Assembly (NCBI GenBank): GCA_025331125.1
Contig: JAOALB010000009.1
Coordinates: forward strand, 124,001 to 188,000
DNA length: 64,000 nt
Source: Mycogone perniciosa
Taxonomy: Eukaryota > Ascomycota > Sordariomycetes > Hypocreales > Hypocreaceae
Reading direction: 5' to 3'
Positions 35,615 through 46,211 of the stretch are shown here, in pieces; position 1 is the first letter of the stretch; each line of letters begins with the position of its first letter. The notes under the pieces were generated by a model that did no database searches, was not told the origin of the DNA, and saw only the letters and a program-made list of their open reading frames with translations. Both the position numbers and the translations under genes were made by a program.

Positions 35615-36376
35615 TCATCGATTCATGTCATGGTGCCGGCGCCTTCTGGAGATTGTAGGAGATGTTTCCGAGTCCGGCATCTCTACACCCTCACCAGCAT
35701 TTCCTGATGCCTGACGCAGCGGGTTTGCGATTGGCGCCGAAGGCTGGGAATTTATGATCAAGACTGGGTTGGTGAGGGAAAATGCCTCCGGGTCCGGATA
35801 GACACTGTCCTGGCCGGCGGCTCCAGGCTGGTTGTTGTTCCAGGCGGGAAATTGATTCTGCTGGAAGACCGGAGGGTTGGGCCTGAACGATGGCATGTTG
35901 GGATAGGTGACTCCTTGTCCAAAAGTCGAGGCGGTACCGAACGTAAAGTTGGACATGGCAGCTGTGGGGGCAGCTTCATATCCATACAGAGCATTGGTGG
36001 CCCCAACCATCGACTGGTTGTTCTGGCCCGCATTGAAGTTCAATGGGTTCTGTACCAGCTCTGGTGCGGCTCCAGCCGCCTGACCCTGGAAGGAGTGACT
36101 TGGCCAACTCATCTGCGGATCCATGGGTGGTTGAACAGAAACAGTCTCGGTTCTAGTCTCGGTTCTGGATCCAGTTCCAATGCCAACACCGATTCGGGAA
36201 GCTCGAGGAGTCGCTTGATCATCTTCATTTGGAACATTCTCACGGATTGCGACTCGAGGGGTTCCAGCTCGTGGGGTAATGTTACCGGCAGCACGTCTAA
36301 GCCTGGCTCGGGCCGCCGCCTCGGCAGCAGGAGATCCCTCTGCGGCCCTGGTGAGGTCATACCCGCTCCTCGGCAT
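35615..36376 (-). CDS. Unrecognised low-complexity protein
   Basis: A single open frame of 253 aa starts at MPRSGYDLTRAAEGS. It has an Ala/Arg-rich helix at about residues 15-32 (AAEAAARARLRRAAGN), a TPR-A/R-containing basic stretch (PRAGTPRVAIRENVP), then a long Asn/Gln/Pro/Phe-rich region with FxQ, NFxFGTASTFG and WNNNQPG pieces, and a basic end (RRRRHHDMNR). No family is recognised. The frame stays open upstream to 36463, and a splice donor-like GTAAG lies just beyond the stop, so both ends are uncertain and further exons are possible. Composition and length make a real gene more likely than chance. Confidence 0.5.
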   Translation of the reverse strand: MPRSGYDLTRAAEGSPAAEAAARARLRRAAGNITPRAGTPRVAIRENVPNEDDQATPRASRIGVGIGTGSRTETRTETVSVQPPMDPQMSWPSHSFQGQAAGAAPELVQNPLNFNAGQNNQSMVGATNALYGYEAAPTAAMSNFTFGTASTFGQGVTYPNMPSFRPNPPVFQQNQFPAWNNNQPGAAGQDSVYPDPEAFSLTNPVLIINSQPSAPIANPLRQASGNAGEGVEMPDSETSPTISRRRRHHDMNR

Positions 36377-36877
36377 TGTTGCGGTTGTTATCAAATCGAG
36401 TCCTTGGAATGATATTAGCAATGGTCCGGCCACAACGGATGCTTGGCACGGCGTGGCCATCATCGAGCGAAGAAGCGAAGCTCATTTGAGGAAGCAACGT
36501 TGTGTCGTCTCTCTAAGCTAAATCCATTCACGAGGTATTCCTCACCGGATGGTTATTTCCCGATAAGCAAGATGGGTGGTTGAACTTTGATGGTGCTGAA
36601 GGTGCTGAAGGATACTGACCATCTGTGCTGAAGAAGGTCAACGCGGATGAAAAGGAAGTGTGTTTGAAGGACGCGTCTCTCGGGGGGGGGATATATAAAC
36701 AAGATCTGTCGTTGCCAGCTGATTGCCAGTATTGTCAACTGCCAGGAGTGCCATTGTCTTCCAGCTGTCAAAGGGTGAGAGCAGGGGTGCAAATCGGTTT
36801 CCTGAAGGTGTCAATACATGGCAACAGCTGTCAGTAGCTGATGACAATAAATGCTAACAATACAACGAACATGTGCT

Positions 36878-37286
36878 TTAGGAAACAATACTAGATGCGG
36901 ATGTTGAAGAAATGGTATTCATGATGATGACAATAGAGTCATGAGAAGGGTCTATTTCCATGCCTGCTGTTGCAGTCTTGAATGATTGAAGCATAGCTAA
37001 GTATTGAGAAGGCACCTCCAACTGCCGAATTCCTTCCTCGTTGCGATTTTGATGGAAAATGACATGATCTACAGTGCAATTGGCAGCGATTGGTATATCT
37101 TCTATCATTGCCATTGCCTTGACTGCAAGTAAGACCTGTCCTCTACCACTTAGTCAGTGAATTGAAAGTGGTTAAAACATATATATATAGATTAACTACC
37201 AAGGTAATAGTGAGAAGTTTTGAAAAAAATACAAGAGGAACCCTGATGGGCTGACGGTATGGAAGTTGCCGGTGAAGCTCATTCAT
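36878..37286 (-). CDS. Possible small two-exon gene or 3'-UTR ORF behind nop9
   Basis: Exons on the complement 37200..37286 and 36878..37135, joined over a 64-bp intron (donor GTAGTT, branch-like CTGACTAAG, acceptor ACAG), would encode 114 aa. The joined product has a basic start, then a long hydrophobic stretch formed across the junction (PLVFFSKLLTITL, then VLLAVKAMA), as in a signal peptide or anchor. Against it: the start lies only 17 bp after the nop9 stop on the same strand, leaving no room for its own promoter, and the donor site is weak. I recognise no family. It may be chance in the nop9 3' UTR. Confidence 0.3.
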
Positions 37287-37302
37287 CGGATTTGTCTAGT
37301 AG

Positions 37303-39693
37303 CTAGTTGAAGGGTATCTCCCGATTTCGGGCTGTCTCTAATACTGCCCATCTTCTTCTGTCCCCTTGTCCTTTGCTCTTTGACTTCTTCCTTTTCTTCT
37401 TGTCCTGTTTCTCGCCATCTTCCGTCTGAGGCTCTTTCTCGGTTTCATTATTTTCATCCTCCTGCTCCCTCTTTTTCTTCTTCTTCTTGTCTTTCTTTTC
37501 AGTCTTCTCCACGTCCTCTGTCTCACTCTGCTTGTCTTTGCTCTCAGTTGTCTCCACATCCTTCATCTCCACATCCTTGGTCTCCACGTCCTTGGTCTCC
37601 ACATCCTTTGTCTCACTCTTCTTATCCTTCTTCAGTCTCTTCTTTTCATCCTTCTTCTCGCCGGTTTTCTCTCCCTTATATCCATTAGCACCCGTAGCCA
37701 CTGCTGCCTGAGCGCTCTGCTCGTCCACCTCCCTCATCCAGCCCTTCCAATCACCTCTCCTCGTCTTCCACATATCACCCTTCCAGGTCCGCCACACACT
37801 CCGGCCCATCCAGCAGTCTCTCAGCGCTGCCTCGTGCGCCGCAAGACCTGCCATGACGGCCTCCTTCTTGTGAATGGGTACGCTGCAGTCCTTGCCCTTA
37901 CTCGGTATCTCGACCATAGCGTTTACCAAGTTATGCCCAAACTGAGACGTTGCGAGCTCAGATAGATGTGGTGTCAGTGAGCTGATGATGTTTTTCTGAA
38001 ATACTGAGTTGACAGAAGGTTTTGTGAGAGCGGTCGTGAGGATGGTGACGGTGGGCATCGAGGTTGTTGCGAGACGCAGGAGGAGTTCAGTTGGTAGGGC
38101 CAGCAGAGCTTCATGCACGCCTTTGCAGGGACCGGATATCGAGAGCAAGGTAGTAAGGAGCTGGGCTCCGTGAGATTGAATGGCGTATTCGTTCCGGGTA
38201 AGTTGCTGCACATCCTTTTTTTTCTTCTTTTCCTCCTCCTCGTTCGCTTTCAACAAACACAAGGTCAGCACCAAGTCTGCGGGTTCCTTGCCACATCCTT
38301 CCTTCAATCCCTTCATTAACTTCTTGATTTGATCGTATATCCCTCTAGCCGCACACCGTTCGAACAACGCCCTCAACACGTTGAACCTCGACTTGGTGAC
38401 GAGTTGAGGAACAGTTGGCGAAATCTTGTCCACGGCCTCAACAAGGTTATCCTTGCCCAGCCGGTTGAGTACCTTGATGGCAGGATAGCACGAGATGTCG
38501 TTTCGAACGTAGCCTTGTATCCTTGGAAGGAAGATGTTTTGGTTGAGTGGCTTGAAGATCTTGCCCGGTGCATGTGTAACGAGTGTTTCGATTAGCCGCG
38601 ACCCTATCTGATCGTATATCATGCCATTGATGAATTCGCAAGCGTCAGACGACGCATCCATTAAGGACTTGGGGGCACCAGGGAGGAGCTGCTGAAGGAG
38701 AGAAGGCGGGTCAGAGTCAGAGTCAGACTTCTTCTCACCCTTGTTGAGTGTCAAGTCAAGCTCCAACAACAGTTGGAGGGTTGGGTTGCCAATTGGATGC
38801 TTGGCCAGAACCCGAAGGCTGGTGGCGTCCATGCCCGAGGTAGAGTCCTGAACGATCTTGTCGGCAGCCATGATGAACGATTCAGGAACAGCCCTGTTTC
38901 CTTGATTCTGTTCATTTGCAGCTGCACCGCCGGCCACCGAGATGTTTTCCTTCTTCTTACTCTTGACCAAAGTTCGCGAAGATGAGTCCTCCAGGGGACG
39001 TCCAGACAGGACTAGCAAAAGAACCCGCAGAGTGTGTGATGCGAAACGGTCGGTGATGAGGTAGCCTAAGCTACCCTCCAGCTCATCCAATGTAGCCAGG
39101 AAAAGGCTTTCCATCGATGCCTCCGGCCCCTGGTCCTCAATGCTCGCGCCCGTTGTATCCAGAATGAAGCCAGCCAACTCTTGCGTCACCGCGCCGGCCG
39201 ATCGCAAGAACAGGGCCTCGCAGCAGTGACTCGCGAAGCGATGTTGAACTAGAGATAGGAAGTGGCCAGCAAAGGCCTCGAAAAGCCGCTTCTTCTGTGC
39301 CGTGGTGGCCAGTTGGATCAGTCGCTCCATCAACCTAGAGCAGGACTGGCTGCTGGCCAGCTTCAGCTCTTTGCCCTTGGCCTCTCGGTAGACGCTCTGC
39401 AAAAAGACATCCCGATCCTCGCTGGAGGGGAATTGATTGAGTTCGAGCATCTCATCCGCCCGACGGAAGTACTCCTGCTCGTCGTCTGCGAGCATACCGA
39501 AAAACTCCTTCTCGCCAGCACCATCCTGCTGCTGATACTGTTGTTCCTGCTGGTCACCATCTTCGAAGCCATTGTCCTCGTCGTTTCGCCGCTGGCGCTT
39601 AGTCTCGGAGTCGATATGCTCCTCCTCTTCGTCCCGTTGCTTTCGCTTTCGCTCTTCGCGACCGGCGCCGCGTTTTGTTCGTGGTTTCGGCAT
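37303..39693 (-). CDS. nop9: Nucleolar pre-40S protein Nop9 (Pumilio-repeat family)
   Basis: Nop9 is a U-shaped Pumilio-type RNA-binding protein needed for processing of 20S pre-rRNA and 40S assembly in the nucleolus. A single uninterrupted frame encodes 796 aa from MPKPRTKRGAGREERKRKQR, a basic nucleolar-type start; an earlier in-frame start at 39708 would add five residues. Puf-like repeats are spread over about residues 90-640 (for example SQSCSRLMERLIQLA, HRFASHCCEALFL, DRFASHTLRVLLLVLSG, DQIGSRLIETLVTHAPGK, YAIQSHGAQLLTTLL, SQFGHNLVNAMVEIPSKGK). The C-terminus from about 680 is a long Lys/Glu/Asp-rich tail with a TKDVE repeat and poly-Lys runs. The typical yeast protein is shorter, so the tail is an expansion. 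Confidence 0.95.
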   Translation of the reverse strand: MPKPRTKRGAGREERKRKQRDEEEEHIDSETKRQRRNDEDNGFEDGDQQEQQYQQQDGAGEKEFFGMLADDEQEYFRRADEMLELNQFPSSEDRDVFLQSVYREAKGKELKLASSQSCSRLMERLIQLATTAQKKRLFEAFAGHFLSLVQHRFASHCCEALFLRSAGAVTQELAGFILDTTGASIEDQGPEASMESLFLATLDELEGSLGYLITDRFASHTLRVLLLVLSGRPLEDSSSRTLVKSKKKENISVAGGAAANEQNQGNRAVPESFIMAADKIVQDSTSGMDATSLRVLAKHPIGNPTLQLLLELDLTLNKGEKKSDSDSDPPSLLQQLLPGAPKSLMDASSDACEFINGMIYDQIGSRLIETLVTHAPGKIFKPLNQNIFLPRIQGYVRNDISCYPAIKVLNRLGKDNLVEAVDKISPTVPQLVTKSRFNVLRALFERCAARGIYDQIKKLMKGLKEGCGKEPADLVLTLCLLKANEEEEKKKKKDVQQLTRNEYAIQSHGAQLLTTLLSISGPCKGVHEALLALPTELLLRLATTSMPTVTILTTALTKPSVNSVFQKNIISSLTPHLSELATSQFGHNLVNAMVEIPSKGKDCSVPIHKKEAVMAGLAAHEAALRDCWMGRSVWRTWKGDMWKTRRGDWKGWMREVDEQSAQAAVATGANGYKGEKTGEKKDEKKRLKKDKKSETKDVETKDVETKDVEMKDVETTESKDKQSETEDVEKTEKKDKKKKKKREQEDENNETEKEPQTEDGEKQDKKKRKKSKSKGQGDRRRWAVLETARNREIPFN

Positions 39694-40158
39694 TCTGGAG
39701 GCTCCCAATTGACGTTTAGGTGTTGAGAGAGTGAATGGTACAGTGGGGTATCGAAGTTCCTCCAGAACTTTTTTTTTCTGGGTCAGGTTCTAGCCAACTG
39801 ATAAGATCTTATCGGTACCTACCTATGTACGAAGTAGCGTCGGCTCTCATCTCATCTCCATATCCGACTTACAATCTACTCGACAATTTTTTATTGTGAT
39901 GCGTACTTCGTATAATGATTTGTTGTCAATGAGATGCAAAGGGGAAACCGCCCAAATCCAAGTTAATCTATCTAAATCGTTCGTCGTTTCGCTCTAGCCT
40001 CTATTCGTGCTCTAAGAACTTCGATCCCCCCTGTGGGTTCAAAAGCACCTTTCTATCTACCTTCGTCCATGCAAGAATCTATAATCTGCTCTTCTATTTC
40101 GTTATTTTCTTATTTCGATTTTTGGTCGTGCAGTCATTACGTATGTGAGTATGTGCTT
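39694..40158. other. Intergenic region between nop9 start and decarboxylase stop
   Basis: Both flanking genes run on the minus strand. The region carries the nop9 promoter and leader (with a T8 run near 39770) and the decarboxylase 3' UTR. No gene is seen. Confidence 0.55.
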
Positions 40159-41882
40159 TCAGGCCACTTCCTGGCCGACCTCTTCCGGAGCTTTGGCCAG
40201 ACCCTCGACTGTCCCATGAAGTGTCTGGATATTGACCACCACTCTCAGGAAACTGCCCTTGTCGCCAGGAGCATAGTCGACCATGAAACCCCTCCCAACT
40301 AGCTTGTGGGCAATCTCTTGCGTTCTTCTTGTGTTTACGTTGACGTCATCAGACAGGTTGCCTTTAGGAGCGTGATAGAAACAGACTTGCAGACAAGGGG
40401 GCGGATACGCCGATACCATAGCAAAGTTTCCCGTTTTGTCCAGGAGCCTGAAGAAATAGCTGGCCATGTCAAAGGCATGGTCGATCTGCCGCTCGAAGCC
40501 ATTGGCACCATAGTACAACCAAGCCAAAGCGACCTTCAGACTGTCACCGCGCCGACCGCACTGGAGTGTCAAATCCGCCAGGTCCCAAACCTCGTCGTCC
40601 TTGCCGCGATGGAATAAGTATCCCGCTGCTGTGTTGTTGGCCCGGTTGAAGACTCTCATGTCTGGGCCCAGCAGAAACGAGCATGTGGCCGGAACATTCA
40701 TCATCTTGTGCGGGTTGACGGTCAGCGAATCGGCCAAGTGTGAGCCCCTGAGCTTCCATTTTTGCTTCTCTGAGAAGATGACGCTGCCGCCCCAGCTTCC
40801 GTCAATGTGCATCCACATGCCGAACTCTTTGCAGATGCGGGATATCTCTTCAAATGGTTCGAAGGAGCCCTTCACGGTTGTGCCGGCCGTTGCGTTGACG
40901 TATAATGGTGTCTTACCTTGGCCCTTGGCGCGCTGAACGAGCTCTCGAAGAGCTTCCGGTTTCATTCTGCCTTGGTCGTCGATGGGGACAGCCCATACGC
41001 TTGAGGAGCCCATCCCGCAGATCATGGCGGCCTTTTCGACGGAGTAGTGGCCGTGGGCGCTGGTGAAGACGACAAAGTCATACTTTCCATTACCCGATGT
41101 CTTAGATTCGGGATACAATGTGTTCCGGGCAATGACAAGAGATGTCAGATTTGAAGCGCTCCCACCTTGGCATGAGATGCCACCGGCAAAGGGCCCGGTG
41201 AAGCCAAAGAGGCTGGCAAAGGCTCTTGTCGTTGTCTTTTCCACCACGGTCAATGCTGGGGAGACGTGGTAGACATGTAACTTGGCTTTTGTTTAGAAGA
41301 TGGCCCTGAGCGCTGAGGGGAAGTGAGATACTTACATTGGTGTTCAAGACAGAAAGGAGGACATCCGAAATGACTCCGACCTGGTTGACAATCAGTATGC
41401 CGTTTCATGTCTAATCAATGCATTGATGCTTACCGGTGTGTTGCTTGCGTATAGCTGGTCCAAGAACCCCTGGTCCCAGGTATTGACGCTGTACTTGAGA
41501 ATCTTCTCAATGCCCTGGAGGAGACCATCTTTGCCGAGGCCCTCATCGGGAAGTATCAATTTTAACCTGGCAACAAGGTCTGAAGGCTTCTGTGAATCTA
41601 CCAGGACATTTTGTGGGAAGCCATTGGAATTGAGACCGAGGTTGCCTGTGGGCTTATGGCTTGCGGCCTCATCAGCTGCTTTGATGAATGGGATGATGAG
41701 TTGTTGAATAGCATCCAGCAGCTTGATTGGGACAAAAAGTTGAAAGGAATTAGCAATTGGTGTTGACTTAATAGACTTGATGCAAGTGAGTAATAACTTA
41801 CATCAGCCGTCTCCTCAGCCCTATGGAGCTGAGAGGCCTTGCCATTGGATTGGGGGTTGTCGTTTGTCGTACCCGCAGTCAT
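40159..41882 (-). CDS. PLP-dependent group II decarboxylase, metazoan glutamate/cysteine-sulfinate type
   Basis: Group II decarboxylases remove the alpha-carboxyl of amino acids using pyridoxal phosphate. Exons on the complement: 41802..41882, 41434..41721, 41336..41380 (45 bp) and 40159..41280, giving 511 aa; introns are 80, 53 and 55 bp, all phase 0. The PLP lysine lies in NPHKMM (Lys330), the form seen in animal GAD65/67 and cysteine sulfinate decarboxylase rather than in plant or bacterial-type GAD. Also visible are GGSASNL, TSAHGHYSVEKAA (ring-stacking His), NATAGTTVKGSFEP and HIDGSWGGS, where HVDAAWGG is usual. Substrate (glutamate, aspartate or cysteine sulfinate) cannot be decided. 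The start is the ATG at 41882; the frame is open further upstream but without ATG. Confidence 0.9.
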
Positions 41883-44712
41883 TGTAACGTCAAGATACAC
41901 GTCCTGAAGAGAGGAATTCAATGCTAAGTTGTGATTATTGAAGGTCCAATCATGGGCCTAAAATCGCTCATCAATAACAGTCGAGAATGAGCATGTAAGA
42001 TGAGGAGAAAATAAATAAAGAATAATCACAACAGAGGCGTGAAATACTCGGATGACAGCCCATATTACCAAGTGCGTTAGATGTCAGGACTTGGAGTTAA
42101 ACCATGTCAACCGAGCGTTTACCGCCCAAACATACAAAACATGCTCATCCTGATGGCAAACGTGCAAGTCGGCTAGCAGCAATAACTATGCCCCATATTG
42201 GCGCCATCTTGCACCATTAGCTCAACATCTGTCGTCTTTGGCGGGCTGCGAAGTACGCAGTAATTACAAGACTGCTGATTCGGGTGGGTCATCCTGGATA
42301 TTTGAAACCATTGGATATGTACGAAGTACGGAGTACTACGGAGTAGTATTGCCTGAATCTGATGGTTAAGATGCTGTCGTCCTACCCGGTATGGCTTGGG
42401 GGCTGCTAGGAAATGTTTTTATCACCTAGGCGGTAGATAGGAGTAGGAGGTTATGCCAATCTGTTACACGTTCGCATTGTTTGCTTTCTATGCACGGAGT
42501 ACGGAGTACGGAGTACTATTGGCAAACAGGTCGACGACGCCAAGGCTTAGTCAAGGCGAATGGAGGCGCTGACGTATGACGAGCTTTCAGTGGATGACAT
42601 GACATCACGGCCGAATCGGAGGGTTTCTTACATACATACATACACATATGCAACTTAATCTGACATGCCTGATATTACGTACATATTTATCCAAATGCCA
42701 GCGATTCACAGTTACACGGCATAAAATAGTGGTGGGGTTTGCGGTCCAATACTACTAATAGTGCGTTTGCCTGCATGTAAGTCACCTTGGCTGCATCGCG
42801 ATGACGGAGCGTTTTTATCACATCCATCACAGCCAAAGAGGGTGGATGCCTTTCTTGCCGGCATCACAATTTCCGATATTGTGCTGTTCTCGTATTTTTA
42901 CTACATACGGAGTACTATATACTTTGTACCTCGTACCGTAGATTTTCGCTTACAAGGCCAGTCAATTCGGCTCCAGGCCGTGTGGCGCAAGTAGTAATAA
43001 GTAAGATGCATGCTAGGAATCTCACTTGAGATAATATCACAGATCCGATATCCCACGACTGATGATATATACCTATGAGTACTAGTTTCCCGCCCCTGCC
43101 CAAGGCGGCCAAATGTCCCGAACCTTGTATCACTGCCCGGAATGATAAAAAAAAAACCAGCCGTCGCTTCGCTTGCGGGTAGAGAAGATCCGGGGGGTGA
43201 AATGACGCCACATCATTTACACGCTGTCTATCCGTACAAGAAGCACATTGTACTCGTGTGCATGGTGTACATACGAGTATCAGGTCCACCCCAGACAACC
43301 TAGATAGATGTCTCGGTGTAAAATGCTCCCTCGGTGCCTTAGGAACGGCCAAAAAGCAACGATGGCCTGGACCAGATGTGAAGAGTAGTAGTAGTAGTCG
43401 TCGTAGTAGGAGTACACACGCATCACAAGTAAAGGGATCTGATCGTCTGACTCTTGTCAAGCTCCCAACCTCCGCTATGGCGTTTTGCTTCACGGCCTGT
43501 CATATATCTATATCATGGCAATTTGATCTGTCACTGTTCCCCTGATCAGGGAGGGAGGGGGGTTCTTGGGTCTCGGCCCGGTCTTGGTCTTGTTTGCCCT
43601 TTTCTAACCACCACGATATAAAGTGTCAGGATGATTTGCATTGCATGTACGGAGAAGTACTGTAATATTATATCCCTAGTGACGAGCCACTTTTATTCTT
43701 CTGCTACTAATCCAGACTCATCAATTACTACTGTACTAGTAGTAGTACCACTACTATCGAGAAACGCCCCACGTGGTAAACATATCCATCCCATTCTCGC
43801 TAATATCCGTGATTTCAGACAAAACGGCTGGGCTCAAATCCAGCCACAGCGATACTATGAGAATCCCCCCCTCCCCCTGGCCAGATCCCAATCAATGCCT
43901 TTATCGGCTTCGCCGCAACGCCTCCAACCACCACACACGCTTCCATTCGCGAAGTCACGCTAGGGAAGGGGGCCTGGAGAGGAGGGAAAAAAAGAATGGG
44001 CTGCTGCTCCCCCTTTGCTAAGTTTGTTTTGGCGCGATCCATGTGCTTTTTCCTCCACGGCTAAGCACAACTACCCCTGAATCTAATTGTACCTTCGTAT
44101 TAATATCTGCGATAAACCGCCTGCTATCATCCCGGGCTCTTGGCCTCGCTTCCTCCAATCCCTTGCCATTCTGACGCTGCACCCTGGGAAAAATCGCCTG
44201 CAGTTGTCTCTCTTTTACTCCGTATTATCTGTATCTACGGAGTAATAGTGCATGGCTACGACTCCATACCGCTTCTCTCCCGCCACCAGCAAGCGGCACT
44301 TACTCCACCACCTCTGTACTTACCTATATATAGAAAACCAGGTCTCTATCTCTCGTCATTCTCTCGATTTCTCTTTCTCCCGCGTCTAGCATTCCTGTTA
44401 TTACTCTATTTTTCTTTCTTCTCTGCTTTTACCACTGTTCCAAAGCCCCTGTTTATCTCGGATACGAGCTACGATTTCCCACTCGTTCTAAGGGAGCTCT
44501 CTCCGGCCCCTCCATCTGCAAACGATCTGCACGACATACCGCCAGAACACATACGACATTATACCATCACCATACGTATAAGACGATACCTGTTGCGGTC
44601 GCATACAGCATAGACGAACAAACATACATCGCACACCTAGACGAGAGAGAGCTTTACGCTTGTACACTTGTACAGTGATACACTTACCCACTTATACCCT
44701 CTCGGCGCTGTC
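41883..44712. promoter_or_regulatory. 2.8-kb divergent intergenic region between decarboxylase and Ras-like genes
   Basis: No gene is supported. The stretch has motif clusters at 42319-42345 and 42493-42516, further copies at 42906, 44216 and 44236, and a TAGTAGTAGTAGTCGTCG run near 43385. The last 400 bp before the Ras ORF are very pyrimidine-rich (from about 44330), a long 5' leader by appearance. Confidence 0.55.
42493..42516. repeat. Triple tandem CGGAGTA motif
   Basis: Three consecutive acggagt units are read directly, ending in ac. It matches the 13682 and 23074 sites in inverse or same orientation. Confidence 0.9.
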
Positions 44713-45504
44713 ATGGCCGCTCAAACACAACCTCCAGTCCCCATCTCCATCACCATCTGCGGTGACGGCGGCTGCGGTAAATCCTCCATCACCCTCCGCC
44801 TCGTCCGCTCCCAATGGACCTCCGAATACGACCCGACCATTGAGGACAACTACAGCGTCACCCGTCGCATTGATGGCACCACATACCACCTCTCCCTCAC
44901 AGATACCGCCGGTCAGGAGGAATACCGCGGCATGTGGGCGGCATCCAATCTCGGCGCCGACGCATTCCTCATGGTCTACGACATCACCTCGCGCGACTCG
45001 CTCGATGCGCTGCAGTACTTTGACGACCTCATCGACATGGAGGCTGAAACGCGCCTCGACAACGCTGAGCGCGCGCGCCGCGCCGGCATAAATCCCGCCC
45101 ACACCGGCTCCGGCGCGGGCTCTAGAACCGTGCCGCCCGTCAAGATCGTCGCGGGCAACAAGTGCGATCTTCAAGAGAGCCGACAGGTCCCCGCGGCAGT
45201 GGGACTCGAGTGGGCGCGCAAGCGCGGCTGCGGCTTCATGGAGACGAGCGCTCGGCTCGAAGTCAACATCGAAGAGACCTTTGCGCTCATCGTGCGGCGC
45301 GTGGTGGAGAGAAGACGTCTGGCCGAGATGGGCGTCATGGATAACACGGAGATGAACGCGAGGGGCATGACCAAGCCGTTGACGCCCTTACCTGTCGGGA
45401 TTGAGGATGAGAAACGTGGCCCAGGCCTCCGAGGGCCGATGTTAAACGGGGAGAAAGTCGGGCGAGGACATGGAGGCTTCTGGAAGAAGTTACGGTGTTG
45501 GTGA
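44713..45504 (+). CDS. Ras-family small GTPase without a CaaX box
   Basis: An intronless frame encodes 263 aa. All five G motifs are present: P-loop GDGGCGKSS (Gly17-Ser25), effector loop YDPTIEDNY, DTAGQEEYRG with the catalytic Gln, NKCD and ETSA. Between the switch II helix and NKCD there is an insertion of roughly 25-30 residues (EAETRLDNAERARRAG, then Gly/Ser/Thr-rich) compared with ordinary Ras. The C-terminal extension ends KKLRCW: a polybasic stretch and one cysteine, but not a CaaX box, so normal farnesylation is not expected. It resembles the extra Ras-like proteins of filamentous fungi more than Ras1 or Rap. The start at 44713 gives the usual short N-terminal extension before the P-loop. 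Confidence 0.92.
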   Translation: MAAQTQPPVPISITICGDGGCGKSSITLRLVRSQWTSEYDPTIEDNYSVTRRIDGTTYHLSLTDTAGQEEYRGMWAASNLGADAFLMVYDITSRDSLDALQYFDDLIDMEAETRLDNAERARRAGINPAHTGSGAGSRTVPPVKIVAGNKCDLQESRQVPAAVGLEWARKRGCGFMETSARLEVNIEETFALIVRRVVERRRLAEMGVMDNTEMNARGMTKPLTPLPVGIEDEKRGPGLRGPMLNGEKVGRGHGGFWKKLRCW

Positions 45505-46211
45505 AGACAGAAAGGCTGTTGCAAGATGCAACAGCAAAGCAAAGCAACAGCCTTGAAGTGTCGTGATTTGGAGCGAGAGAGTTTCTATTGTTTGGTTTTT
45601 TTATTTGGCTTTACAGATACCATGGTTATGCTTTGGCGTTGGGGAGAGAGATTGGGCTAGCTGTTTATTATCCCGTGTCATGTTGATGATGATGGGAATG
45701 GTGTCTCGACCACGACGATTATTTACGAGACAAAAGGGTTGCGGTCACAGCTTCATGTACATGCATGTTGTAACTGACTGCTGCAAAATGTGTGTACCGG
45801 AAAATTACTGGAGCGATTTGAACGGTTATTGATTTGATTGATGATGACGTTTTACTTACCATATATAATTACTTACTGCCGTTGCTGTTCTGGGAAGAAT
45901 CTTGGCCATGCACATACTGCCGAATCATGCTGTGCATAGAAAGAGGAAGCTGCCTGCTCGAGCTTCTATCGGGCCCTGTGAAAGATATTAACTTGTAGAA
46001 AGAGGAAAAAACCTTGATATTACCTAGCTCCCGAGTGAAGAGAAGAAGAACAGCTTGAGCAGAGATATCCCACGCACATCTATGAGCATGGCAAGGACCG
46101 CTGTATATATTATCCCAATCACAACAAACATTAACCTTCCCAGTGCAAGTAAGCCCAGTCACAAACAAGAAAAAAACGCCAATAGCAGTACTACCCTTGA
46201 GGCAGATGTCA
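45505..46211. other. Convergent 3' region between Ras-like and AMMECR1 genes
   Basis: The two stop codons face each other over 707 bp of AT-rich sequence without a recognisable gene. Confidence 0.55.

Noticed and set aside
42915..43493. 192-codon open frame, minus strand
   Set aside because: It spans a TAGTAGTAG/GTCGTCG run that translates to a Leu/Arg repeat and shows no recognisable domain.
44140..44613. 157-codon open frame before the Ras-like gene
   Set aside because: It lies in a pyrimidine-rich leader and reads as Leu/Phe/Ser runs, as expected from CT-rich DNA.
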